Source of the DNA: Elgaria multicarinata webbii | Taxonomy: Eukaryota; Chordata; Lepidosauria; Squamata; Anguidae | DNA: 64,000 bases | NCBI RefSeq assembly: GCF_023053635.1 | Contig: NC_086178.1 | Location: 96,828,226 to 96,892,225 of the forward strand | Direction: 5' to 3' | Shown here: piece after piece, positions 1 through 11,002 of the stretch | How the letters are laid out: the number at the start of each line of letters is the position of its first letter | How positions within the stretch are numbered: position 1 is the first letter of the stretch | Notes under the pieces: generated by a model | The model's input: only the letters and a program-made list of their open reading frames with translations | Told to the model about the DNA's origin: nothing | The model's database searches: none | Translations under genes and position numbers: made by a program

Positions 1-990
1 CCCACCCCCCTGTAATCTCACCAGAATAGTCTGCTTATTTACGGATGCATACTGAAAACATCGCAGGAGAGAAAGGCTTACTCTGCCCGTTAATATGCAG
101 GCAGTTGAATATTTTTGGGGGGTTGTGTGTGTATATATAATTTGAATCTTTATCCAATTTTATTTTTCTCTCTTCTCCCTCCGCCTGTATTTTACGCCTA
201 GTTCTATATGACTTTCTTTTCATCTAATTCGGCCTTAATTTATTCTTTTGAGACAGAAACAGCCAAATGCAAATGTAAATGTGAAAGGATTAGGTTATTT
301 GGGTTAGTACATTCTGTATGCTCAGAGAAGTAACTGAAACTTTATGCTGCTCTCCACTAATTTGGGTTCTCCATTATTTAAACCCCCTGGAGCAAAACCT
401 TTAAGTTCTATAATAAGAGTAACTGCATCACCCAACAGTAACTACATCATATCCATTTTTTGTATTTCCTTTTTTCACTGCAATTGATACTGTTCACCCC
501 AGAAGTGACCATAACAAGGGTATGTTTTAAAGTGTATATGTTACATATTTTTCTGCCAAAGATGGAGCTCCACAAAGCTGACATTGCCCAATTGCTTTTC
601 AGATCTGAGTCAGGGGATAGTCAGCTTCATTATGATCCTTCCATGAAGCAAATCTTATTGCACAAAGCAGTACACGAATAAACAGATATTAGGCCTGGCA
701 TGCTATTAGGTCCATTGTGCTTAAAAATGAAGATGTCATGCTTCATCCAAATCCTATTCTGTTAACAATTTCTCATCTTCCTTTGTCCTGAAAAACAATA
801 TTCTTTTCTTGCCTTAAGTCTCCTCTTAGTAATGCCCATTATAGTTTGTCTCTTTCCAAATGCACTCTTCACGCAAACTTTCAAGTAAGGGGGAGAATGG
901 GATTGTGCCCATCTGCCCCACCCCCACGCAACCAAGCCCATCTCATGTCCAAAACCTGGATGGAATATTGAAACTGTGAGCCCATATCCT
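1..990. other. unassigned non-coding DNA
   Basis: No terminal repeat, LINE protein or splice-flanked reading frame was recognised. Short open frames here have no family signature and look like chance. Base composition is moderately AT-rich. Confidence 0.5.
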
Positions 991-1289
991 AGGGCTCATC
1001 TACACCAAGCAGGATATTCCACTATGAAAGTGGTAGATAAAAGGAAGGAGCCACACTGCTGCTTTATAGCAGTATTGAAGTGCACTGACAACTGTTGGGG
1101 CCTATTGACACATACTATTTACCGCTTTCATAGCGCTTTCGTAGTGTTATATCCTGCTTGGAATAGATGTGTCAATGGGCCCCAACAGTTGTCAGTGCAC
1201 TTCATTCCCGCTATAAAGCAGTAGTGTGGCTCCTGCCTTTTATATACCGCTTTCATAGTAGAATGTCCTGCTTGGTGTAGATCAGCCCC
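991..1289. mobile_element. Foldback MITE, about 300 bp
   Basis: The two halves are imperfect inverted copies of about 135 bp. The left arm starts GGGCTCATCTACACCAAGC and the right arm, reverse complemented, starts GGGGCTGATCTACACCAAGC. Both continue with the same blocks (a Pro/Ser-like GGAGCCACACT stretch and GTGCACTGACAACTGTTGGG). The start resembles the TCTACAC-type termini of the Harbinger-like elements elsewhere in the window. No clean target duplication was found; CTA/CTC is the nearest. It has no coding capacity and depends on a transposase supplied in trans. Confidence 0.75.
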
Positions 1290-1925
1290 TCGAGTCCAAT
1301 ATGCACGGGTCCCATCTCCGAAATTTTGGGCTCCTTGGGGAAAAGACGGAACATAAAATGAAGCCAAGAAACATACAAACAAACAAATAAATCTTCCTTC
1401 TGTGGTTTTAAGCAGTAAGGATTGCATAGATCAGAGTTATGCATATTCATATCTATGCACAATGAACGAGGGAGGACTAGGGGTGCAGCAGGCAAGCCTA
1501 AACCCGCTCCCCTTATCATTTGTAGCCTCGCAGAGGCCCTGCTCTGTACTCCCCCTATGAGGGTAGCGACTTGTCAATTGCTGAACTTGCATAAAATTTG
1601 TATATATTAAATTATTATTATCATTTAAACAGAAATGTATTTAAACTCACCATAGTGTGGAAGACCAGGTGACCTGTGTGACCTTGTTCAGCCTGCTGTC
1701 CCGTTGCTGTTGAGGGGCAATTCCAAGGCCCCTGGGCTCTGCCTTCTGATGGTTCTTTATCTTAGTCTGGACAGCCCGTCAGATAGAGGACGCCTACAAA
1801 ACAGAAGACAGTCCTCCCCCTGTTTTTGATTCTTAACTGGCAGCCCTTCAAATAGAGAAGTGCCCTTTGTAAATGAAGACACATGGCCACCCTACGGTCC
1901 CCACCATCTTGAGAACTGGTAGGTG
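1290..1925. other. unassigned non-coding DNA
   Basis: No recognised gene or complete repeat. An AT-rich TATTA run lies near 1605-1625. The right part (about 1730-1920) runs up to the L2 fragment and may be a more diverged part of it. Confidence 0.4.
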
Positions 1926-2226
1926 GGCACAAGAGCTAGGGCCTATTCAGTTGTGGCATCGAAACCGTGGAAAGCTCTCCTGAAAGAGGCCTGCCTGTCC
2001 TCATCACTGCTGGCTTTTGGGTAAGTAGCAAAGACCTGGTCATTTCAGTAGGCGTTTGGCTGTGTGTAAGCTGATGCTGTACACTGATGCTTCCTTGTGG
2101 TTTGATATTTATGGTTTACATTTGCTATGTTTAATTATTGTTTCAGGTTTGTTTTAATTGCTTTGTTGTTAGCTACCTTGAGGGGGTTTGGACCAAAAGG
2201 TGGAATAAAGCCATTTTAATTAAGAA
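1926..2226 (+). mobile_element. L2-clade LINE, 3' end fragment
   Basis: The plus strand encodes a degraded version of the L2 ORF2 C-terminus. The pattern 'FSVVA..PW..L..EA' is readable, followed by the 'KTW.FQ.AF' motif around 2030-2055. A T-rich 3' UTR follows with the tail phrase TAGCTACCTTGAGGG...GGTGGAATAAAG. The reading frame is broken by stops. Compared with the copy at 35404 only the last few hundred bases are present, so it is 5' truncated as usual for LINE copies. Confidence 0.65.
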
Positions 2227-3242
2227 ACACATTTGCATGCACACATGACCAGCACCTAGTTTTACAGAGGGCTATTTATGGCAGAAGAGGAAAAATGGCT
2301 GCCCAGGCCCCTATCCACTGACCCCAAGGAGGACTGCCAAGAAGACACTACTCTCATATCAACTCAGAATAAGTCCCACTGAGTTCAACAGGCCTTGCTC
2401 CTTAACAAGTAAGCTCAGGCTTAAATGCTTCAGCCTTCTTGCCAGGTGAAAAGATGTAAATAGAAATTCTGTCTTTCCTGATAATTCACATCAACTTTCA
2501 TTAGCATATTGAATAGAAACTTCATACTAATATAAGTTGCTGTTTCATAAGCCCTGCCATCATCAGTCCCTTCCTAACTCACAAGATATTTATTTACTTA
2601 CTAGCTACATTTATATGCCACCGTAGTTCTAATGTTTACATGTTATAGTCGAAGAGACATGATGCAAAAAGAATTGGGGAAAGAAGGAAAACCAGCAAAT
2701 TCAGGTACCAGTTATTTTGTAGTGTTACATAGCATTGCCACACACAAAAAGAGGACACATATTTGCATAAAATCTGCATGGAACAAAGCAAATTTAGAAA
2801 TAATTATTAGAACTTAAAATAGAAATACCATATATGTCTCCATAGTGGAGAAGACTATAGCCAGGAGACCTTTGTGCCTTTTCTTTGTTATCACCTTTGC
2901 TAGTTTAGTTGTAGTACATTTATTTTAAAATGGCAACATTCAAGTTGCATGGGAAATGGGAAAATATGTTTTTATCCAGTCAGACCAGTAGCCCCTTGGC
3001 AAAATGGGACTTGCAATAGTTATGTAATATGGTAGTGTAAGGCTTATTACTCAAGGTCTAGTAGACCAATTTTGCTAATTTTTGTTTTAAACTGAAGCTT
3101 GAGCAGTGTAGATGGGCAGAAAACTCTGTAAGTTCAAAAAAGTTCAAAGCTTGAGCTTTGGGCAGCTCGGAAAGGGAGGAGGGAGAGGGATGTGGCAAAG
3201 GGGAAGTTAATGCATATGCCATATTATGTAACATGTGACACA
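2227..3242. other. unassigned non-coding DNA with small repeat scraps
   Basis: About 2345-2410 resembles the squamate repeat built around AATAAGTCCCACTGAGTTCA. A short TTTATTTACTTACTAG run near 2590 looks like the end of an L2 tail on the minus strand. The rest holds nothing recognisable. Confidence 0.4.
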
Positions 3243-3735
3243 GGGGGAATCTACACTATTGTATCTATAACGGTACATATGGCTCTGATTACATCACTGG
3301 TCACATGACGTGTTCTTTATTACGTTTTATAGTTAAATTATGTTCCATTTTTCTGAAGCGTTGTTTAGCTTTCAATGTGCACTGTTCTATCGCTGTATTC
3401 CCTGTTGCATTGTAAATCCAATGCCACGTGATCCTCTACTCTCCTTCCTGGTTGGGACAACTTCCTCTCTGTGCATAAAGGGATGAAGAAGTAGGCACAG
3501 AAAACACAAAAACAGAAGTGAGAGGATCATAGAAGAGACAGTCTGGGCATTGGGAGGATCATAGAAAGTACAGGATCAAGGATCAGACAACGGGGCAACA
3601 AAACAGTGTGCTCTGGTATGACGTTACAGGAAAAGGTAAATAACGCTAGTGAGCTCAGTTAAAAATAGTAACGTTAGAATTAATAATGGAACAAGGGCAA
3701 ACAATAACGTTTTAAGCTATAGTGTAGATTCCCCC
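3243..3735. mobile_element. Harbinger-like MITE with 3-bp target duplication
   Basis: The element is 493 bp and begins GGGGGAATCTACACTAT; its reverse-complemented right end reads the same. It is flanked on both sides by the 3-bp direct repeat ACA (3240-3242 and 3736-3738). A 3-bp duplication with GGGGG-TCTACAC termini is shared with the element at 38629-38968. Three-base duplications are characteristic of the PIF/Harbinger superfamily, but its usual TWA target is not seen, so the superfamily is an inference. It has no transposase remnant. Confidence 0.8.
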
Positions 3736-4048
3736 ACAGTGTGTGTCTGCACATACAATAATGCTTGCTTCCTCCTGTGAGCTCTTAGCATTGGGCCAAT
3801 GAAAGGACAGGCAGAGAAAGTTGGGAAAGAGGCTGAAGAAAAGCCAGTTGGTGACAGTGAGAGGAGGAAGAAGAACTGAAAGGACTCCAGAGGGAGAAGA
3901 GAGAAATCATGTCTTTTTGACCTCAAACTTCAAGAAATGGTAAATGACCTTTTTTAGAAAAACAACAACCAAGGGATAGAGGCAAACCTATTTTTATCTA
4001 ATCATTCTTAGAGTACTAGTCCCTGTGGCAACACAGGATTTGCACTAG

Positions 4049-4089
<41 letters not shown>

Positions 4090-4859
4090 ATTCACCTTCA
4101 TAAATATATATTGACCTTAATGAAACATACTGATGTTACTCTTCACTTGCAGAGGGGGGAATTCGAGGCAGCGTCACACGAGTTCACGTAGCAGGCGCTG
4201 ACTTTTCCTTGGCTCCCAATGCTTCGCTGTGGAAAGGGTCACATCACATGTGTAATCATTTGCAGCTGTTTTCGCTCTTATTTCCACTCTCAGTGTAAGC
4301 ACTGACAATTAGTGTGCAAACTGACTAGACTTTGGGCTACGCTAGACAGCTCCTTAGGAAACACATATCCGGAGTTTGTAAATGTTTTGGGTTGTTTTGA
4401 TTTTTTCTGTCCTCACTCCCCGCCCCCTTATTTCAAGCTTTTTCTTCAGAGAAGTAAAACGCAAAGAAAAAGGGTGGGGGAAAGACCCCCCCCCCATTTG
4501 TCTCATGCTTTAAGTCAGACTTACATAACTTGAGACTTCTATCAAGCCAAACACACTCTACCTGTATGTAACTGTGTCCTTGCCTGGATGCTTAACAGCC
4601 CTGCAGTTTTGCTAGGCAAGCAATAAAACCAGGAGATCAAGCTCCCAATAGGTTGACATTCATCAAGTGTGAGCAACCTTTTTTTTTCCTGTCGAGGGCT
4701 GCGTTTCCCTGTGGGTCATCTGTCGGTGGCCGCATGGTGGCTGTGGGTGGGGCCAAAGCCAATGGAGAGCAAGATCAGAGCCAAAAGTCGGTGGGTCACT
4801 CCCTCTTTTCTCTTTCTGCTGCCCCATTTTCTCTATCTTTCTGCCACCACCCTTTGTCT
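3736..4859. other. unassigned DNA with a GTT microsatellite
   Basis: Contains the GTT repeat listed separately. At about 4668-4800, beginning GTGAGCAACCTTTTTT, it resembles the diverged end of a hAT-type element, but neither end is clear. No gene was recognised. Confidence 0.4.
4048..4089. repeat. (GTT)n microsatellite
   Basis: Fourteen uninterrupted GTT units. It is likely length-variable between individuals. Confidence 0.97.
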
Positions 4860-5125
4860 GGCCTCAGCTAGACCTACAGGTCTAGCGCGACGGAGGGGTG
4901 AGGATCTCACGATATTTTTATCGTGAGATCTCCCCCTCTGTTTACATGCGGCGCACGATGACCTCAGAGGGAGAGGACGTCGCGCCCGCCATTTTGTTTT
5001 TTGGTTTTTTAAAGGAGAAGAGCGCATGAACGCTCATGCACAAAAAGTCAGGTTTTTTAAATTTTAAATAATTTTTTCTGCTCTCCCCACTGCACTCCCG
5101 ATGGGTGACAAAGGCTGTGCTCCCC
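4860..5125 (+). mobile_element. Harbinger-like element (GGCC-TAGCTAGACC family), truncated
   Basis: Starts GGCCTCAGCTAGACCT, the terminal motif of the family represented by 8790-9276 and 43611-43751. It keeps the family's internal parts: a short hairpin TCTCACGATA...TATCGTGAGA (about 4908-4930) and the block CGCGCCCGCCATTTTG near 4981. The far terminal repeat is missing. The closest relative in the window is the copy at 58683. Confidence 0.7.
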
Positions 5126-5915
5126 TGAGTTAGAGACAGGGGCTAAAGGGAGAGGTAGGGGAGGATTTGGGTAGGAGCAAGGGTATTGGGGAGCAGAGGG
5201 TGACTGGAACCCTCTCACCCTAAACACCCCACAATCCCAGCCATAAAATTTTATCGGCCTTTACTTATCATCGTATAGTTATGAGTTTGTGTATTTGTAT
5301 GTATGTGTGTATGTTACGCATTACTCAAGCCCTGACTTTCTTTCATTATCATTGATACATTTTTTTCATATATGAGTAAGAACATTAAGCAGCAGGGTCT
5401 TTTGCTTATTCCAAGGTTTACTGAAATAGTGGGCTGTGTCTATCTCCACTTCCTGACAAGGAGCACATGTTTTCAGTTCAGTTCAACAGGCTGAGTCACC
5501 CTGGGAATGTGTCTGACAATTATTTTGAGTTCTTCTTAAAGACATAAAAATGTGTGTCTGGCCAAGAAAAAAGAGCACTGTCAACATAAATGGATTCTGA
5601 TCGGGAGATACCTGCTGCTGGTTTTGCATTGTGTTAATATGCAAATATTCTCAGTGAATTTGCAAGCTTCAGACCCATCTGTTTTAATGTGCCGAATTGA
5701 GTACTTCTGTGAACCCCTAAGAGACATGTCAGTATACTGATTCTTATATCACTTGTTGACAGGATAAAATCAGTATGAGATGAGTTTACCATATCCAATC
5801 TATACGATAAACATTTAATTTGTATGTTCTCTCGTTATGAGAGATGGTACATTCTATATAAGAAAAGCCCATAGAAAACTGGGATTTGTTCTAATATAGT
5901 GAGTACTAAGAGTGT
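5126..5915. other. unassigned non-coding DNA
   Basis: No gene, terminal repeat or LINE fragment was recognised. A weak GT-rich purine/pyrimidine run lies at about 5285-5315. Confidence 0.45.
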
Positions 5916-6146
5916 CCTCAGATGAGTGTTTTATAGCATGCTCATTACTGGGCACTCACGGATGTTCGCAGGTCCCTCTCATGACGCTGTCCACCTCCCG
6001 TGTGCCTCCTACTGGTTTCCTGCTCCTTCTGCCATTTTTTTTGTAGTAAAATAGTCCAAACAAAATGCAACTCTTCTGAGATATAACAAAATTGGTGGGC
6101 ATTTCCTGAGGTGTGCAGAGACGTTTCGCTATAAAACACCCACTAG
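5916..6146. mobile_element. DNA-transposon MITE (GATGAGC-TTTTA family)
   Basis: The left side reads GATGAGTGTTTTATAGCATG followed by CTCATTACTGGGCACTCACG. The right side, reverse complemented, starts TAGTGGGTGTTTTATAGCG, giving matching ends. The block CTCATTACTGG.CACTCA recurs at 24128-24160 and, reversed, at about 53395-53440 and 20840-20890, so this is a multi-copy family. Exact ends and target duplication are not resolved. Confidence 0.55.
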
Positions 6147-6153
6147 AGGGTGC
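6140..6153 (+). promoter_or_regulatory. candidate CTCF site
   Basis: CCACTAGAGGGTGC matches the CTCF core consensus CCASYAGRKGGCRS at 13 of 14 positions (T for C at position 12) and is followed by TG. It lies at the right edge of a MITE. Binding is inferred from the motif only. Confidence 0.45.
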
Positions 6154-7696
6154 TGTCCACGTGGTTGCAGCTTGTTTCAGCGAAATCGGGAAATCGGCCA
6201 GTCACGTTGTCCTACTCTCAAAGCTCTGCCCACATGTCAAAATCCAATTTAACTCCCCCAAAGACACATAGCCATAACGCGGTGCAAACTCAGACGGGAT
6301 ATAAAAGTCACGGTAAATTGCGAATGCAAAGATGCGCATTATCGGGTTAAAAACCCAGCGCTGTGGCAAATGGACGGCTGCGTCATGTAACCTAAAACGC
6401 AAGTATGTGCATTTAGGTTGGGGTAAACAAGCTGTATAGACAAGCTCCAGAACAAGGAGAGTAAAAAAGTCCTGTTCTATGTCATGGGGGTGATGTGCGA
6501 AATGGACCGGAAGGTGCCTATGCTCCCTTGCTACAGATGTCAAATGCAAAATTGAACACAGGGTATCTAAACTAGCTGTGGATGCCACAGGGATTCAGCA
6601 TGCAAACACTGGCTAGAGGGCTCTCCTAACCTTTACTAATGCTAATGATTGCCAATTGCTTTACTGGTAGGAACAGTACTTAACAGTATGGTGCTTTTAT
6701 AAGGCTCTGATTCTGTAAAATGAGGACAAGAAATACATTCAGGTCTCCTTGACCTCATATCTCAAGCGTCCACTTGATTCACCTTGCTCAGTCAAAATGG
6801 TTTTTAATTTTTATTTTCCTTTTTGGAGACAAGACATTAGGAGTAAGCTTAAAATGGCAGCAAGGCTGAGCACCTTGGTAACACTGTACCATGTCTGCCT
6901 GAGAGTGCACATCTAATCAGATTGAAAAATAAAAATAAAAACCCAGCAAGGTCCAGTAAGAGAAGACAATTTACAAAACGTTTTTATTTTTCTTCTTGCT
7001 TTCTATTGTACTTCAACCGTTGTTCGGATTGTCCATGTTTAATTGAAAGAAACTACCCTGCACTTCTTTGCTTACGTTAAGAAGGAATGGGGTGGGGTGG
7101 GGGGGGGTGCTGATTTTAGAAAATTGCTGAGCAGCAAATCTTGCCCTGATTATAGTTTGCCTTGATTATATATTTTCCCTAGCAATAGAAGGAGCTTAAA
7201 CTCCAGGAGATGATGCTACTGAAACTGATAGTCTAGTCACAAAAGGGGCTTTCCTGCCTTCCTGTCTGTTTTTCCGCACGGTGTTTGTTTGTATTAATGT
7301 CTGAATTGGGTTTTTTTACGACGACCTCGGGATGTTTCTCTGGCTGGAAGCTTCCTGAAGCAAAGTCTCCTTCAAAGTGATGGAGGGGGTGGAAAAGGAG
7401 GGAAAAGGAGAGTTGTTTAAGTTGCATCGGGAGACTTAAACCCAGGGAGAAAGTTTCTTCACACGGGTGCCAAGACAGATGTGGTGTGCTGTACACGGTG
7501 GACCAGTCAGAGACTTGAGTTCCTTCTGAAAGACACGCTCTGCATGTTGGCTTTGTGGCATGGAAAACACTTTTGAGCCTGGGGGGGAAACAATGGTAAG
7601 GAGCTAAGCGAAGGCCATTTAAATCAGGATGGTAGTAACTGTCATTATTATACAGAATAAAATTAAAACGGGCACTTCAGGAGCAAAGAGGAACAT
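6147..7696. other. unassigned DNA, left part CpG-containing
   Basis: About 6150-6600 is richer in CpG than its surroundings and holds a 128-codon open frame on the minus strand with no family signature; it may be the inside of an uncharacterised DNA transposon. A run of G tracts at 7089-7108 could form a quadruplex. No gene was recognised. Confidence 0.4.
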
Positions 7697-8218
7697 CAGG
7701 GGCTCCATCACACCAGCATTTTATCACACTCTCGTCATGGCTAGTTTGCAGCGTGGTACTCACATGATGTCATGCCTGTCCTGCAGCCACCCCACCTCTT
7801 CCCCTCCATTTTCTGTGTTTTCCTAAAGTGGGGAAAGTCTGGTTTGTTTCCTCCATGCGGGATTATAGCACCCTTCCACCCCCATGTATTGCCGTCCTCG
7901 CAGTATTTTGGGGGTGCGTGCTTTGAAGGGAGGTCTTGCTGATGAAAGTGGAGGGTGGGACTGTTCTCTTCCAGCACACCATGTCAAACAAACGGGCTTG
8001 TGCTGACTCAGTTGAACGACAAGAACCAATGAACTGGAGGGGGAAGGAGAAGGGGTGGGGGGGAGTCGGAGAGCAAACAAGTGAAAGGAGATTTCACCGG
8101 TACAGTGGCGATACGACAAACACATGTGAAAGGGACCATTAACTTGACCCGCTAATGAAATGGAGGTGGAAATCGTGGAGGCAAACCAGGAAAAAAAGGA
8201 GTTGTGATGGAGTCCCAG
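7697..8218. mobile_element. hAT-like MITE, about 520 bp
   Basis: The left end reads CAGGGGCTCCATCACACCAG and the reverse-complemented right end CTGGGACTCCATCACA, an inverted repeat of about 15 bp. The CTCCATCACACC core recurs near 14137 and, reversed, near 24417, so it is a dispersed family. CAGGG-type ends suggest hAT. Flanking octamers (AGGAACAT and GTTTCTTG) do not match, so superfamily and exact ends stay tentative. The ORFs inside are not transposase. Confidence 0.55.
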
Positions 8219-8789
8219 GTTTCTTGACTTCATTGCACATGGGCAGAGCAATCTTGCCAGTAGCAGGAGGGGAGAATGTGCGGTAGAGATACCACTTTAT
8301 CCAAAGCCCAGCTCTAGGGCTGGCATACATTTTCTCCCAATTCCAGGGTCATATCAGGGGAATACAAAAGCTATAGATTCCCAACACACCCACAGAATGT
8401 CCCCCCTCCCTGCCAATGTTGGAAGTCCAACATTGGACAGACAAGGCCAAGGAAGTTTCCACGGTGGCTGGGAGAGGTTTTACGAAATAAGATTCCTCCA
8501 TTTTGAGGTGGGTCCTCTCTCTCTCTCTCTCTCTCTCCTCAGAAAGGCAATTCCAAAACATCCTATGACCCCTAGGTTGTCATCCCAGGGACTATAGGAT
8601 TACAGCTCAAAGTAACTTTTCAGCAGATTCTAAATCATAGCAATTGTTATAAATCTCTTTGCACCTTTTGATTCAAGGATAAATATGCATCTTGAACCTA
8701 GGAGAGGGGGATGAGCTGAGGAGAATTTTGAGCGGGAAAATTTGGCATTTCCCTCTCACCTCACTCCTTTGTCTATGTTAGTCAGCTCA
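8219..8789. other. unassigned DNA with a short (CT)n run
   Basis: A (CT)n tract occupies about 8514-8536. No gene or other repeat was recognised. A 13-bp inverted motif CCAATGTTGGA is present near 8412-8436. Confidence 0.5.
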
Positions 8790-9276
8790 GGCCATAGCTA
8801 GACGGGGCTTTATCCTGGGGTGATCCCCGGGATCGTCCCTGTGTGTCCACATGATGCACAGGGGATCCTGGGATCAGGGAGGGATGAGCCCTCCCTTGCC
8901 CCAGGATATAGCCCTCCACTTTGGCCCTGGTTTTTCCACGTTCCCGGGCTGAGCCCGAGACCACAGAGTGTGTGGCCGGGTGCTGCGGGTTGACCCGGCT
9001 CCGTGCGATTCCTCACGAGGAGACAGGAGCTGCGCCCATTGGGGGTAGGGTGAGGGGAGCAGGGAAAGCTTTTTTTTTTTTTTTTAAGTACTTACCTTTT
9101 GCACATGAGCATTCGTGCACTGCAGGACCTTTAATGTAAAAAAAATGGTGGGCGCAACGCCTTTCCTTCTGAGGTTGCTGTGTATCACGTGTAAACAGAG
9201 GAGGGATCTTGCGTTAAACACAATGCGAGATCTTCCCTCCTCTGTCACGGGATAGCAGGTAGGTCTAGTTAAGGCC
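8790..9276 (-). mobile_element. Harbinger-like element (GGCC-TAGCTAGACC family), complete
   Basis: Both termini carry the family repeat: GGCCATAGCTAGACGGGG on the left and, reverse complemented on the right, GGCCTTAACTAGACCTAC. The element is 487 bp and is flanked by the 3-bp direct repeat TCA (8787-8789 and 9277-9279). Internal marks shared with the other copies are the GATCCCCGGGATC region next to one end, AATGGTGGGCGCAACGCC (the reverse of CGCGCCCGCCATTTT) and the AGAGGAGGGA...GAGATC hairpin at the other end. The orientation given is opposite to the copies at 4860 and 58683. Non-autonomous. Confidence 0.85.
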
Positions 9277-9966
9277 TCAGAACCAAAGCCTCTCAAAACT
9301 GCTTTCCATTTAAAAGAAGAAAAAACATCAGTCATGGCTTTATTATATGTATTTAGGTATAATATGTAGTTTTCCCCTGAGTTAGAGCAGGGAAGCTTGA
9401 TGCAGGTAAGCTTTTTCCAATAAATAAACAATTTGTCTGCATTTAGTCACCAAAGTGGTGGTCACTGTCAACGATATTCAAAATGAGAACCTATGCTGTG
9501 GTATGGTAATGTTTTAAATGGTTAATGAGTTAAAAGCAAAGCAGTCTTGTAAAAAAAGAGACTTGGGGAAGACCGTGAATTGGGGAATCCCAGGAGGAAG
9601 CACAGCTGACCTTCAGTCTGATCTTGGGCTAAGCATAGAGCTTCTGACTATTCCTGCTCTGAGGTTTACTGTTCTGAGGGAAAATTCCAGACAGAATACT
9701 CAGCCACGGTGAAGTCTGTTGACTTGCTGTTGGATACAGGGAGAAACAGATCCGGAGCCAAAACACCAGACTTCAGTGACCAGAGTGACAGGGATTTTAC
9801 CACCAACCTTCTCATTTAAAGGCACTAAAAATAATTTACTGCCATCTTTGCCCTCTCTACCCTAATTTTGCCCACTAACAATTTGTGGTGACTACACTGA
9901 GAGCCAGAATGGGATAACTCTAATGTATTAATTTTATTACATTTTTCTCTTGCCCATATTCACCCA
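9277..9966. other. unassigned non-coding DNA
   Basis: No gene or complete repeat was recognised. The open frame on the minus strand at 9084-9431 straddles the transposon end and is chance. Confidence 0.45.
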
Positions 9967-10375
9967 ATGATTTATTTATTTATTTATTACATTTCTATAC
10001 CACCCCATAGCCGAAGCTCTCTGGGCAGTTTACAAAAGTTAAAAACAGTGAACATTAAAAACAAATATACAAAAATTTAAAAGCATAAAAACAGCAATAT
10101 CTTTTAAAACAACTATTCTGGGGTCAATTAAAAAACAGCATATGTTGTTAACTGCCTAGGAGAAGAGAAAAGTCTTAACCTGGCACCGAAAAGAACAATG
10201 TTGGTGCCAGGCGAGCCTCGTTGGGGAGATCGTTCCATAATTGGGGGGCCACCACTGAAAAGGCCCTCTCCCTTGTTGACATCCTCTGAGCTTCCCTCGG
10301 AGTAGGCACTCAGAGGAGGGCCTTAGAAGTTGAGCGCAATGTATGGGTAGGTTCATGTCGGGAGAGGGGTTCCGA
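9967..10375 (-). mobile_element. L2-clade LINE 3' end, 3' part of a U2-LINE chimera
   Basis: On the minus strand this reads a degraded ORF2 C-terminus with RAFSVVAPQLWNDLPNEARL (from about 10273 down), then a T-rich 3' UTR. The tail phrase is AACTGCCCAGAGAGCTTCGG and it ends in (TTTA)n at 9968-9985. The same end structure is seen at 35404-35972, 44656-44947 and 63541-63955. Its 5' boundary abuts a U2 snRNA fragment on the same strand with no spacer. Confidence 0.85.
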
Positions 10376-10484
10376 GTTCCAAAAATCCATTTAATATATA
10401 GTCCTCAAATAGAGGACATATCAGATATTAAACTGATATGAACAGATATTACACCTGATCTTAGCCAAAAAGTCAGGAAGTGAT
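10376..10484 (-). ncRNA. U2 snRNA-derived 5' fragment (retropseudogene)
   Basis: The reverse complement matches nucleotides 1 to 109 of vertebrate U2 snRNA without a gap. It starts exactly at the U2 5' nucleotide (ATCACTT for AUCGCUU) and includes the branch-site recognition stretch GTGTAATATCTG and the Sm-proximal ATGGATTTTTGGA. By eye there are about 13 substitutions, roughly 88% identity and mostly transitions, so it is not a functional U2 gene. The 3' stem-loops of U2 are absent and L2 LINE sequence begins directly after nucleotide 109. This is a fused retrocopy, not a gene-proximal pseudogene. Confidence 0.93.
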
Positions 10485-10494
10485 CTCAGAGTGG

Positions 10495-10612
10495 CATCTG
10501 TACACAGCCCTTTTATCATTTCAACAACCATGCGAGGAAGGATAAGAAGTGGTCCAAGGATGCCCGGAAAGTTTTATGCTTGAGTAGGAATTTGAACCCA
10601 AGATAATATGCA
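10495..10612 (-). mobile_element. MIR-like SINE fragment, old
   Basis: Reading the minus strand gives pieces of the same SINE as at 32107: a B-box-like GGGTTCAAATTCC, then diverged 'GTGACC..GG' and 'CC.CGCATGGTTGTTGAAATG' regions. Divergence is high, so ends are approximate. Confidence 0.45.
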
Positions 10613-10844
10613 AAATAGGTCACAACCTAGAAAACATGCATTGGGAGCTATAGCAGCTGTGACGTTTCCTCTGCCCCCAGTCTGGTTGTACACCTGTCTT
10701 CCCTACCTCCTTTAAGGAGAAGGATTCCAGGTTTTCCATACAGCAGGCGACAAGACCAGGCACATCTTCTGTTGCATCAAGCATTATAAATGGAAATGCA
10801 GATTCTCTGGGTTACATACAAGCTGGCAACACTTGATGCAAATG

Positions 10845-10846
<2 letters not shown>

Positions 10847-10888
<42 letters not shown>
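10847..10888. repeat. (AAT)n microsatellite
   Basis: About fourteen uninterrupted AAT units directly upstream of a SINE head. It produces low-complexity open frames on both strands. Confidence 0.97.
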
Positions 10889-10985
10889 CAGCCAGTGTGG
10901 TGCAGTGTAGGATTGGGGAGACCCAGGTTCACGTTCCCACTCAATCTTGAAACTCACTGGATGACCTTGGCCAGTCACCATGTTT
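10889..10985 (+). mobile_element. MIR-like SINE, 5' (tRNA-derived) part
   Basis: Begins AGCCAGTGTGGTGCAGTG, then GGAGACCCAGGTTCACGTTC (B box region) and CTCACTGGATGACCTTGGCC. This matches the first 100 bases of the full copy at 32107. The 3' part is missing. Confidence 0.8.
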
Positions 10986-11002
10986 ACATACATCACAGAT
11001 TA

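Noticed and set aside
10376-10484. Functional U2 snRNA gene
   Set aside because: Only the first 109 nt are present, about 13 changes are visible, and LINE sequence replaces the 3' half. The 5' side is not a snRNA promoter but a SINE scrap.
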